Assembly: GCF_010120715.1 (NCBI RefSeq)
Contig: NZ_CP047591.1
Coordinates: forward strand, 1,798,001-1,862,000
DNA: 64,000 nt
Direction of reading: 5' to 3'
Source: Aminipila terrae
GTDB lineage: Bacteria > Bacillota > Clostridia > Peptostreptococcales > Anaerovoracaceae
Below, piece after piece: positions 30,235 to 38,886 of this stretch (the stretch's first letter is position 1; the number at the start of each line of letters is the position of its first letter). The notes beneath the pieces are model-generated. The model was given only the letters and a program-made list of their open reading frames with translations. It had not been told where the DNA came from and ran no database searches. The translations under genes and the position numbers were made by a program.

Positions 30235-30263
30235 GGTTTTTGATACTTAATAGAAAGAAATAC

Positions 30264-31208
30264 TCAGAGGCATTTACATTTTTTATGGACATTGCCGCTG
30301 GAGTCTACACAGCTGCAGGCACCGCAAACACCTTCTCCACAACAGATATTTGCATTATTACTGTGAATAAATTCAGGGGGAACTGGTAAGCGAGAAATGA
30401 TTTTCCTGATTTCTTCTATGTAATAATCAGAGGCCAAAACTGCAACAACAGTATATCCGCCTTCTGTAATCTTATCCTGTAAAGTTGAATCCAGACATTC
30501 CTGAAGACTTTGTATATGAACTTTATCCGCTGCGAATGGATGCAGGTAATCCCATATTACCTGGGTACAGATTTTATCGGGATCTATTATTATTTCTGTT
30601 TCAGTATTCTTTCCTGCCCAGTGAAGCAGGTTCATAGCAGGTGCAAAGCCTACTCCTTTTGTCAGAATAAGTAATTTTAAATCCGGAAGGATTCTGCTAA
30701 AACGACCGGTTATTCTGGGCATTCCTGAAATCCCACCGCGATATACGCCGCGTACTGTCAGTTTGTCTTCCTGCATGCAGATTGCTTTTGTTTTCGCCGA
30801 GATACTTTTTACAAGAACCGTAACAAAACCTCTTTCACTATCTACCTGCATGATTGAAATTGGTGTCTGATAATAATTAATATAGTCTGGTGCCTGCAGA
30901 AAAACATAACTTCCTGGTATGGCGGCTTTTAAGGCAAAGCCACGTCCCACCTCAAGAGTAATCACATATAGATCTTCCAGATACTGCTTTTTTGAAACTA
31001 TTCTTGCGGAGAACTCTTTTCTTGGATTATTTACCCTTTGGTTATTTTGAATGAATTCGTTATATATACAGACTCCCTTCCATAGGCAGTCACAGTACTC
31101 TTTTCCCTGAAGCCTGCTGCATATGAGGCAATCTCCTGTAGCAGCCAGATAACAGGGACAGTTTTCTGTACCGCTGTCAATACAGTCAATATTATTTGAA
31201 CATTCCAT
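30264..31208 (-). CDS. PyrK-like FAD/NAD-binding iron-sulfur oxidoreductase
   Basis: A ferredoxin-reductase-type flavoprotein related to the electron-transfer subunit of dihydroorotate dehydrogenase and to sulfide dehydrogenase subunits. The FAD domain covers about residues 70-170, the NAD domain 180-270, and the 2Fe-2S site is the C-terminal CCGEGVCGACSC ... KKCKC. An extra Cys-rich N-terminal region of about 55 residues (CPCYLAATGDCLICSRLQ, YCDCLWKGVC) is not part of standard PyrK. No pyrD is nearby. ATG 31208 follows GGGAGG; a GTG at 31223 overlaps that site. Partner and substrate unknown. Confidence 0.75.
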   Translation of the reverse strand: MECSNNIDCIDSGTENCPCYLAATGDCLICSRLQGKEYCDCLWKGVCIYNEFIQNNQRVNNPRKEFSARIVSKKQYLEDLYVITLEVGRGFALKAAIPGSYVFLQAPDYINYYQTPISIMQVDSERGFVTVLVKSISAKTKAICMQEDKLTVRGVYRGGISGMPRITGRFSRILPDLKLLILTKGVGFAPAMNLLHWAGKNTETEIIIDPDKICTQVIWDYLHPFAADKVHIQSLQECLDSTLQDKITEGGYTVVAVLASDYYIEEIRKIISRLPVPPEFIHSNNANICCGEGVCGACSCVDSSGNVHKKCKCL

Positions 31209-31274
31209 TATTTGACCTCCCACCCGATGAATATAATTACTATTATTATATTTTCCAGGAGGGAAGGGGTGATA

Positions 31275-32183
31275 CTATTTTACAGAAAAACCATAATCCA
31301 TCAGTTTGTAAGAATCATTAAACCAGTCGGGAGCTCCCATAACAACACAGATTAATTGTCTGCCGTTACGTTCTGCAGAAGCTACCAGGGTACGGCCAGA
31401 GGCTTTTGTGAAACCGATTTTTATGCCATTGCCTCCGTCATACTGATGAACCACTTTATTTTTGTTATAAAAGTAATTGTATTTATCGGGAGCTCTGCTG
31501 GCTTCCCAGTCCTCAGCAGAAACAATGGTTTTAAAGGTTTTGTTTTTCATTGCAGCCTGAGCTATTAATGCCATATCAGCAGCTGTTGTATAATGGTTTT
31601 TGTCAAAAAGCCCGCTGGGATTTAAAAAGTGGGTATCGGTGCAGCCTATCTCTGTAGCCTTCAGGTTCATCAAATCTACGAAGTTCTGTTGGTTGCCACC
31701 GATGATGCAGGCTAAGGCTGTTGCCGCATCATTGCCAGAGCGTAGCATTAGTCCGTAGAGCAGATCTTCAATGCTTACTGGTTCTTCGGGTGTTAAATAA
31801 ATAGAAGAACCTTCTACTCCCACTGCTTCAGCAGGTATTTTAACTTTTTGAGTAATGTCACTATTCAGAGCCTCCACAGTCTCGATGGTAAGCAGGGCTG
31901 TCATTATTTTTGTGGTACTGGCAGGGTACGCTTTACTGGTTGCATTTTTTTCATAAAGAATTTCGCCGGTTTTTGCATCCATAAGAACTGCCTGCTTAGC
32001 AGAAATTTCTGGACAGGCTGCAGCTGAAGAGGTTTGTTTTGTATAAGAATCCCAAAACGAATAAGCAGCCACTAATATGATTAAAGCAAAGAAAATAATA
32101 ATTACTGGGATGAAATTTGAAAAAATCATATTATTTTTTGCCTTTAAAAGTTTTATTTGTTTATAATTACTGTTAGTTCCCAT
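31275..32183 (-). CDS. D-alanyl-D-alanine carboxypeptidase with KIG motif
   Basis: A penicillin-binding protein of the S11 (DacA/DacF) family, 302 residues, anchored by an N-terminal membrane segment (FIPVIIIFFALIILVAAYSF). The nucleophile is in PASTTKIMTALL (SxxK) and the second motif is LRSGNDAATAL (SGN). The third motif, normally KTG, reads KIG (Ile codon 31418-31416) within GIKIGFTKASGRTLVAS. It trims the terminal D-Ala of peptidoglycan peptides. It lacks the C-terminal beta domain of longer relatives. 66 bases separate it from the flavoprotein gene downstream. Confidence 0.88.
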   Translation of the reverse strand: MGTNSNYKQIKLLKAKNNMIFSNFIPVIIIFFALIILVAAYSFWDSYTKQTSSAAACPEISAKQAVLMDAKTGEILYEKNATSKAYPASTTKIMTALLTIETVEALNSDITQKVKIPAEAVGVEGSSIYLTPEEPVSIEDLLYGLMLRSGNDAATALACIIGGNQQNFVDLMNLKATEIGCTDTHFLNPSGLFDKNHYTTAADMALIAQAAMKNKTFKTIVSAEDWEASRAPDKYNYFYNKNKVVHQYDGGNGIKIGFTKASGRTLVASAERNGRQLICVVMGAPDWFNDSYKLMDYGFSVK

Positions 32184-32375
32184 CAGATTAATCCTCCATT
32201 TAATATATTTACGATAAAAGGAACTGCTTTATGTATAAATTTTAGCTGGATTATAAAGACCGCTGGACTATGTTAAATGATAGTGATAAAATTAATGAAT
32301 AATATTTCAATGTTACTTATTAAAGGCTTTATTACTAAAATCAGGTGATATAGTGAATGGGAGGGATGAGTTCCG

Positions 32376-33415
32376 ATGATTAGTATAAAAAATGGACAAA
32401 TAGACTTAGCAAACTTAGAAGTCGAGGATATCATTGATATTAATATGCTGCAAAATTTTCTGGACAATTTTGCATTAGGAATGAACTGCGCAGCAGTTTC
32501 TGTAAACAGAAAGGGAGAAGAGATAACCAGACCCAGCCATTATAGAGCCTTTTGCAGTAACTATATACATACAAACCACATAGGGGATCAAAGGTGCGCC
32601 CAGTGTCATAACCAGATGGGGGAAGAAGCTGTCAAGTCAGGAAAGCCATTTGTAGGGGCTTGCCATGCGGGATTAATTGATTTTGCAGCTCCCATTATTG
32701 TAAAAGGAGAACACCTGGAACTATACTGGGAGGGCAGATTCTTGATGATGAGCCAAGTGAAAACAAGATACGCCAGGTTGCCAGAGAGATAGGGCTGGAT
32801 GAGCATGGCTTATGGGAGGCGGCAGGAAGAATTGATATTGTTAAGAAAGATAATATCACTGCTGCAGCAGAGGTTTTACATATTATTGCAAATGCTTTTG
32901 CCCAGGACGGATATAAAAGAATTGAAACGGAGTTCCTGTCCACCGAGCTGGTAAACAATTTTGTGGAAATCTCCAAGACTATTGAATCGCTGGCCATATC
33001 AGCTGTCAATGTTACAACAAGCCAGCATGAACTGTCACAGGAAATACATAGTATAGACCAGGTTACCAAGGAGATTGAATCCGTTTTAAAGGATATAACC
33101 AGGGCAGCTAATAATACAAAACTAATTGGTTTTAATGCTGCAATAGAAGCAGCCAGACTGGGAAACGAAGGGAGAGGCTTTGCGGTAGTAGCTAATGAAA
33201 TTCAAACACTAGCAGAAAACTCCAAAGAAACAGCGGCCCATATTGCAGAATTAAATAAACAGATAAATGGGAAACTGGATTCCACCGTACAGAATTCTGA
33301 GAAAACTCTTAGTATTACAGAGGAACAATCTGCGGCTATGGAAGAATTGTCTGCTACGGTTCAGGCTGTAACAGAACTGGCCGGAAGACTAAAAGATCTT
33401 TTTCAGATAAAATAG
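32376..33415 (+). CDS. PocR sensory domain - methyl-accepting chemotaxis protein, frameshifted
   Basis: A soluble receptor with an N-terminal PocR ligand-binding domain (about residues 15-170) carrying clustered cysteines (FCSNYIH, RCAQCHNQMG, GACHAGL). The C-terminal signalling hairpin contains NTKLIGFNAAIEAARLGNEGRGFAVVANEIQTLAENS. No membrane segments. One G is missing near 32717-32718; adding it gives LGTILGGQILDDEPSENKIRQVARE and joins the halves into about 347 residues. The MCP tip region is short, so it may signal to a non-motility pathway. ATG 32376 follows GGGAGG. Confidence 0.83.
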
Positions 33416-33452
33416 AATGAGAACCAAAATTGCTTTTATGGTACTTTATGTA

Positions 33453-33481
33453 TTGATAAAACTGCATAACTGTGATAATAT
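33453..33481 (+). promoter_or_regulatory. Predicted promoter of the SCIFF locus
   Basis: TTGATA (33453-33458), a 17-bp spacer and TAATAT (33476-33481). A small hairpin (CTGG-CGTAG-CCAG type) lies in the leader before the GGAGG site of scfA. Confidence 0.55.
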
Positions 33482-33555
33482 AGTAAAAGTAATTTTAAAA
33501 ACAGTTATTCTGGCGTAGCCAGCATATAGCCGGACTGCCAGGTTGGAGGTAAAAA

Positions 33556-33702
33556 ATGAAGAGAATACAGACTATTGAAACAAGAAATCTTGTTGATTCA
33601 GCTAAAAAAGGCGGATGCGGAGAATGCCAGACATCCTGTCAGTCAGCAAGTAAGACTTCATGCAGCGTTGCTAATCAGCAGTGCGAACAGCTAAAGAAAT
33701 AA
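33556..33702 (+). CDS. scfA: SCIFF ranthipeptide precursor, five-cysteine variant
   Basis: A 48-residue precursor that aligns without gaps to the SCIFF family (six cysteines in forty-five residues), a near-universal clostridial ranthipeptide. The leader is MKRIQTIETRNL and the core runs from GGCGECQTSC to QQCEQLKK. Cysteines are at 21, 24, 28, 36 and 43. The fourth family cysteine is Ser32 (AGT, 33649-33651) and residue 37 is Ser (AGC) where the family has Thr. In Clostridium thermocellum CteA the characterised thioether joins Cys32 to Thr37, so both partners differ here. GGAGG precedes the ATG. The peptide's biological role is still unclear; quorum-like signalling has been proposed. Confidence 0.93.
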   Translation: MKRIQTIETRNLVDSAKKGGCGECQTSCQSASKTSCSVANQQCEQLKK

Positions 33703-33713
33703 GCTAAACTTTC

Positions 33714-33752
33714 AAATCGCTATAGGCTGTAAAGCTTATGGCGATTTTTAAC
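33714..33752 (+). terminator. Attenuator or terminator between scfA and scfB
   Basis: AAATCGC (33714-33720) pairs with GCGATTT (about 33741-33747), extended by TATA/TATG, then a short U-run. It probably lets the short peptide gene be transcribed more than the maturase gene. Confidence 0.6.
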
Positions 33753-33825
33753 GTTATGTCCCAATTCTTTAAAAGGAGTTGCTGGCAGACTAACATATAT
33801 TTATGATGAAGAAAGGATACCAAAT

Positions 33826-35210
33826 ATGGTACATACTTATAAAAGTAACGGCTATAACATAGTTTTAGATGTAAACAGCGGAGCTGTCCATTGTGTGGAT
33901 GAAGTAGCATATGATATTATTGATATGCTGGCAGCAGGTGTTGACAGAAATAAAATTACGGTTGACATATTGAAAAAGTATAAGCATCTTCCAGAAGTAA
34001 CAAATGCAGAGATTGAGGATGTTTTTCAGGATATAGAAGAACTTAAGAACCAGGGCAAACTGTTTTCGGAAGACATTTATGCCAGCATGTCCCATGAGTT
34101 TAAAGAACGGCAATCAGTAATTAAAGCTATTTGTCTCCATGTGGCCCATGACTGTAATTTAGCCTGCAAATACTGCTTTGCAGAAGAAGGAGAATACCAG
34201 CAGGGTCACAGAGGCCTTATGTCCTATGAAGTAGGCAAAAAAGCGCTGGACTTTCTTATTGAGAATTCTGGAACCAGAAAGAATCTGGAAGTGGATTTCT
34301 TCGGAGGGGAACCTCTGATGAACTGGGAAGTAGTTAAAAAGCTGGTAGCTTATGGTCGTGAGCAGGAAAAAATTCATAATAAAAACTTCAGATTCACCCT
34401 GACCACTAACGGGATTTTACTTGATGATGAAGTGATTGAATTTGCTAATAAGGAAATGGCAAATGTAGTTCTTAGTCTTGACGGACGTAAAGAAGTAAAT
34501 GACAAGTTAAGGGTAGCAAGAAATGGCAAGGGTCATATGATGCTATTCTGCCTAAATTCCTGAAGCTGGCAGAATCCAGAAACCAGGAAAACTATTATAT
34601 CCGGGGCACTTATACCCATTACAATACGGATTTTGCAAATGACATCTTACACATGGCGGATTTGGGATTTAAAGAACTTTCCATGGAACCTGTGGTTGCT
34701 TCTACTGATGCGGATTATGCATTGACTGAAGAAGATTTGCCAAAACTTTTGGCAGAGTATGACCGTCTGGCCTGTGAAATGATTAAGCGAAAACAAGAAG
34801 GCAATGGGTTTAATTTCTATCATTATACCATTGACCTGACAGGAGGACCATGTATCGTTAAGCGTGTGTCTGGATGCGGCGTAGGCACGGAATATCTGGC
34901 TGTTACCCCAGAAGGAGATTTGTATCCATGCCATCAGTTTGTAGGAGACGACCACTTCCTTTTAGGCAATGTTTTTGAAGGAATCAAGAACAGTTCTGTA
35001 TGCGATGAATTTAAATCCTGTAATATTTATTCTCATGAAGAATGCAAAGACTGTTTTGCCCGAATGTACTGCAGTGGAGGCTGTGCAGCAAATGCATATC
35101 ATACCACAGGAAGCATTGAGGGGGTTTATGATTTTGGATGTGAACTTCATAAAAAAAGAATTGAATGTGCTATCATGATTCAGGTTGCAGAAAGATTTGG
35201 AGAAAATTAA
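33826..35210 (+). CDS. scfB: Radical SAM/SPASM SCIFF maturase, frameshifted
   Basis: Forms thioether cross-links in the SCIFF peptide. Residues 1-80 form a PqqD-like peptide-recognition region; the radical SAM cluster site is CNLACKYC near residue 110; VDFFGGEPLMNWEVV and TLTTNGILL follow. The C-terminal SPASM domain carries CGVGTEYLAVTPEGDLYPCHQF and CKDCFARMYCSGGCAANAYH. One base is missing at about 34530-34532; adding a G gives GKGSYDAILPKFLKLAESRNQ and joins both parts into roughly 461 residues. Codon use matches its surroundings. Confidence 0.9.
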
Positions 35211-35241
35211 GATAAATCACAAAATATAAGTCAAAATGTTG

Positions 35242-35270
35242 TTGACATTCACAAAAAAGTGTTGCATAAT
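35242..35270 (+). promoter_or_regulatory. Predicted promoter of the T-box/trpB unit
   Basis: A consensus TTGACA (35242-35247), a 17-bp spacer and CATAAT (35265-35270), just upstream of the T-box leader. Confidence 0.75.
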
Positions 35271-35309
35271 AGTTTCAAATCACAATAGATTTATTTTTTA
35301 GAACTAAAT

Positions 35310-35640
35310 AGTGAACGAAACCGATGATTAAGAAGAGTAGGTTATGAAACCAAATTTACAGAGAGCCACCGCAGGTGAGAGTGTGGTAAGGAGGACATAG
35401 CTGAATGGACTTAGGAGGGTAGGACGAAAAGCTTTGGCTGAGTAGCACCTAACGGGAGCTCCACCTGTTACAAAGGGAGTGGGTATCAGAAGCTGTACTC
35501 AGAAGAGAAGGCATACTTACCGATAGTTCCTGCTGGAAATGATATATGGATCAGAGCAGACTAGCAGTAAGAGTGTCAGGGTGGCATAACAAAAACTATA
35601 GGTTTTTGTCCCAGATAAGCAGGGACAGAAACCTTTTTTA
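35310..35640 (+). ncRNA. Tryptophan T-box leader
   Basis: Stem I elements appear in the canonical order: a loop-E type AAGAGTAGG, AGAGAGCCACC, a GGTG motif, then the specifier loop GAATGGA with TGG (Trp) at 35406-35408. The antiterminator bulge is AGGGTGGCA (35578-35586), whose TGG pairs with the tRNA acceptor end. A strong terminator follows: AGGTTTTTGTCCC with GGGACAGAAACCT (35600-35634) and a U-run. Uncharged tRNA-Trp should stop termination and turn on the downstream trpB-like gene. Confidence 0.88.
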
Positions 35641-35774
35641 TTTGAGTTAAAAGTCCCGGGCTGATGAAAGTGTTATGAAAAACTGAGTGTATATTATTTG
35701 CCTAATCATCGAATCGTTCCAATTCACGATTAAGTGGCTAATCTTAAGACTGGATTATTGGAAGGAGAACAAAA

Positions 35775-37161
35775 ATGAACAAAATGAAAAACATTCCCCA
35801 CAGATTATACCTGACAGAAGAGCAGATGCCGAAACAATGGTACAACCTGAGAGCGGACATGAAGGAACAACCAGATCCCATTATTAACCCAGCTACGGGT
35901 AAGCCCGCCATTGTTGAAGATTTGTATCCGGTTTTTTGTGAGGAACTTGCAAAACAGGAAATGGACTCCAAGGCCAGGTATATTGACATACCTGATGAAG
36001 TGTTGGATATGTATAAAATCTACAGGCCTTCACCTCTTTGCAGAGCATATAATCTGGAAAAGGCATTAGATACACCAGCAAAAATATACTATAAGTTTGA
36101 GGGAAACAATACATCAGGAAGTCACAAGCTGAATTCAGCTATAGCACAGGCTTATTATGCAAAGGAGCAGGGAGTCACAAGTCTGACCACAGAAACTGGT
36201 GCAGGCCAGTGGGGCACAGCATTGTCAGAAGCGTGTTCCTATTTCGGGATTGACCTGAATGTGTTTATGGTAAAGGTATCCTACAATCAGAAACCTTTCA
36301 GGAAAGCAATTATGGAAACTTTCGGAGCAAAGGTTACAGCCAGCCCAAGTAATACTACAAATGCTGGCAGAGCTATTCTTGCAGAAGATCCGGAATGTGG
36401 AGGAAGTTTAGGGTGTGCCATATCTGAGGCAGTGGAAAAGGCTGTTACTGGAGAAAACTGCAGATATGTACTAGGTTCTGTCCTGAATCAGGTGCTTTTG
36501 CATCAATCCATTATAGGACTTGAAGTAAAACAGGCTATGGAGATTCTGGGTGAATATCCGGATGTAGTTATCGGATGTGCCGGAGGGGGTCCAATCTTGG
36601 GGGACTGATTGCACCGTTTATGAGAGATAAACTTACCGGAAAAGAAAATCCTGTAATTCGGGCAATCGAACCGGCTTCCTGTCCATCTTTGACAAGAGGA
36701 GTTTATGCTTACGATTTCTGTGATACAGGAAAAATAACCCCAATGGCAAAAATGTATACCTTGGGCTGTACTTTTAAACCATCGCCTAATCATGCCGGAG
36801 GGCTAAGATATCACGGAATGTCACCGATTTTGTCAAAGCTTTATCATGATGGATATATGGAAGCTGCCTCAGTGGAACAGACAAAAGTATTTGAAGCAGC
36901 AACTCTGTTTGCAAAACTGGAAACCATACTGCCTGCGCCAGAGTCAGCACATGCTATAAGGGGGCCATAGATGAGGCTCTTAGGTGTAAGGAAACAGGAG
37001 AGGCAAAAACCATTTTGTTTGGTTTGACGGGAACCGGATATTTTGATATGACAGCATATTCTGCATTTAATGAAGGAAAAATGGCAGATTATATTCCCAC
37101 AGATGAAGAACTAAAACCAGGGTTTGAAGCGCTTCCTAAAATACCTGAGATATTAGAATAA
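35775..37161 (+). CDS. trpB: TrpB2-type tryptophan synthase beta-like protein, frameshifted
   Basis: A PLP enzyme of the TrpB2 subgroup, about 460 residues after repair, without a partner trpA nearby. The PLP lysine is in SGSHKLNSA; ETGAGQWGTALS and GCAGGGSNLGGLIAPF follow. Two single-base losses, both in G5 runs (36585-36589 and 36960-36964), split it into three frames; adding one G to each gives the family sequence (the second reads ESAHAIRGAIDEAL), ending at 37161. The Trp T-box upstream shows that it makes tryptophan, probably from free indole or serine-derived precursors. Confidence 0.88.
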
Positions 37162-37165
37162 ACAG

Positions 37166-37194
37166 TTGACATTTTAGTTTCATAAGAGTATCCT
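37166..37194 (+). promoter_or_regulatory. Predicted promoter of lrgAB
   Basis: TTGACA (37166-37171), a 17-bp spacer and TATCCT (37189-37194). The -10 element overlaps the left arm of the inverted repeat that follows. Confidence 0.65.
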
Positions 37195-37224
37195 TTAATA
37201 ATTGGTAGGACCAATTATTAAAGG
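37192..37224 (+). promoter_or_regulatory. Perfect 15-bp inverted repeat over the lrgAB start region
   Basis: CCTTTAATAATTGGT (37192-37206) and its exact complement (37210-37224) flank AGG. The left arm overlaps the -10 box and the right arm ends in the AAAGG of the lrgA ribosome site. It could be a DNA operator or an RNA hairpin that hides the ribosome binding site. There is no U-run, so it is not a terminator. Confidence 0.75.
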
Positions 37225-37231
37225 AGTACGT

Positions 37232-37585
37232 ATGAAATATTTAAAACAATTTTCAGTAATTTTATTCATTACTTTCTTAGGAGAGATTTTAAAAACTGTA
37301 ATACCATTAACTGTTCCAGCAAGTATATACGGGCTTGTGCTGATGCTCATAGCTTTGCAGACTAAACTTATTAATCTGGACCATGTTCAGGATACAGGGG
37401 CATTTCTTATAGAAATTATGCCGGTTATGTTTATCCCGGCAGCAGTGGGCCTCATGGATTCGTGGGAAATACTAAAACCCATTTGTGCGCCTATTATCCT
37501 TATCACTGTAGTGACTACTTTAATAGTAATGGTGGTAACTGGCAGAGTAACACAGTTTATAATAAACATGGAAAGGAAGAACTAG
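37232..37585 (+). CDS. lrgA: CidA/LrgA family membrane protein
   Basis: A holin-like protein of 117 residues with four hydrophobic helices (VILFITFLGEILK, VPASIYGLVLMLIAL, IMPVMFIPAAVGLM, LITVVTTLIVMVVTG). LrgA/CidA pairs with LrgB/CidB and influences murein hydrolase release or small-acid (pyruvate) transport. ATG 37232 sits behind AAAGGAG. It ends one base before lrgB starts. Confidence 0.9.
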   Translation: MKYLKQFSVILFITFLGEILKTVIPLTVPASIYGLVLMLIALQTKLINLDHVQDTGAFLIEIMPVMFIPAAVGLMDSWEILKPICAPIILITVVTTLIVMVVTGRVTQFIINMERKN

Positions 37586-37586
37586 T

Positions 37587-38279
37587 ATGAGTAATTTCTT
37601 AAATAATTCCATGTTTTTCGGAGTAGTGGTAAGTTTAATGGGTTATATGATAGGAATGTCTTTAAAAAGGAAATTAAAAAACCCTCTTCTGAATCCATTA
37701 CTAATATCTGTAGTATTTGTAATACTTATATTAATTGTATGCAACGTAAAATATAACAGTTATAATGCAGGAGCCAAATATATAAGTTATTTGCTGACAC
37801 CGGCTACCGTATGTCTGGCATTACCATTGTATCAGCAAAGAGAACTGCTGAAGAAAAATGCGGTGGCAATTCTAACGGGGAGTATAGCAGGAGTACTTTC
37901 TGCCTTAGGGAGCGTTTTCCTTTTGGCGAAAATATTTAACCTGAATCATCAGGAATATGTCACTTTACTTCCTAAATCCATAACCACGGCCATAGGCATG
38001 GGCATTTCGAATGAACTGGGAGGAATCGTAACCATCACCGTGGCAGTTATCATTCTTACGGGGATTCTGGGAAATATGACAGGGGAATGGGTATGCAGAA
38101 TTTTCAGGATTAAACATCCTGTGGCAAAAGGGCTTGCACTGGGAACAGCGGCTCATGCCATAGGAACTGTAAAAGCTATGGAAATGGGTGAAGTGGAAGG
38201 TGCTATCAGCAGTTTAGCCATAGCCGTGGCGGGACTTCTTACGGTGGTCGGCGCAGCAGTATTTTCGTATTTGATGTAG
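37587..38279 (+). CDS. lrgB: LrgB/CidB family membrane protein
   Basis: 230 residues with about seven membrane helices. LLPKSITTAIGMGISNELGG and HPVAKGLALGTAAHAIGTVKAMEMGEVEGAISSLAI are the family signatures. Partner of LrgA in the same operon. Confidence 0.92.
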   Translation: MSNFLNNSMFFGVVVSLMGYMIGMSLKRKLKNPLLNPLLISVVFVILILIVCNVKYNSYNAGAKYISYLLTPATVCLALPLYQQRELLKKNAVAILTGSIAGVLSALGSVFLLAKIFNLNHQEYVTLLPKSITTAIGMGISNELGGIVTITVAVIILTGILGNMTGEWVCRIFRIKHPVAKGLALGTAAHAIGTVKAMEMGEVEGAISSLAIAVAGLLTVVGAAVFSYLM

Positions 38280-38292
38280 TGGGGTGAGAAAG

Positions 38293-38886
38293 ATGATAAT
38301 TACCATAGGGAGAGAATATGGAAGCGGCGGTCATGATATTGGTGAAATGCTTGCTGAAAAACTAGGTATCATACTGTATGACAAAGATAATCTGGCACAG
38401 AAAGCAAAGGCTTTGGGATGTTATGATGAAGTACAGTCTTTTTATGAAGAAGAACCAGCCAACAGTCTTCTTTATGCTATATCTAAAGGGGAAGCGTCTC
38501 AAAACATGGGACAAAAACCTTTTAAGCATATAAAAGAAATGGTTGGAGATCAGTCCTGCATCATCATAGGGAGATGTGCCAATGTGATTTTTAGGAATGA
38601 GGAAGAGCATATAAGTGTCTTTATTCATGCAGATATTGAAAAAAGAGTAAAAAGAATCGCGGCGGCCAATGATATAAGTGAAAAAAAAGCGCAACTATTA
38701 ATCCGTGAAACAGATAAAAGAAGAGCAGAATTCCATAACCAATATACTGGTGAAAACTGGGGAGATTCAAGAGGATACCAATTGTCAGCAGACAGTGGTA
38801 TGATAGGTATAGATCAGACAGTTGAATTGATATGTGATTATATCAATGCCAGAAAGCGGTGGAAATGTGGAAATCAGAGAATATAA
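38293..38886 (+). CDS. Cytidylate kinase-like family protein
   Basis: A P-loop nucleotide kinase fold of the cytidylate-kinase-2 type, about 197 residues. The phosphate-binding region is ITIGREYGSGGHDIG, and CIIIGRCANVIF and EKRVKRIAAANDIS follow. The substrate is unknown; the family is distinct from Cmk proper. ATG 38293 is preferred over GTG 38284 because GGGGTGAG lies between them. It overlaps the regulator gene by 23 bases. Confidence 0.82.
   Translation: MIITIGREYGSGGHDIGEMLAEKLGIILYDKDNLAQKAKALGCYDEVQSFYEEEPANSLLYAISKGEASQNMGQKPFKHIKEMVGDQSCIIIGRCANVIFRNEEEHISVFIHADIEKRVKRIAAANDISEKKAQLLIRETDKRRAEFHNQYTGENWGDSRGYQLSADSGMIGIDQTVELICDYINARKRWKCGNQRI

Noticed and set aside
30069..30389. 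A 106-codon plus-strand frame crossing the MITE-like element
   Set aside because: Its first half is the non-coding repeat and its second half is opposite the flavoprotein gene; copy 2 of the repeat does not keep the frame.
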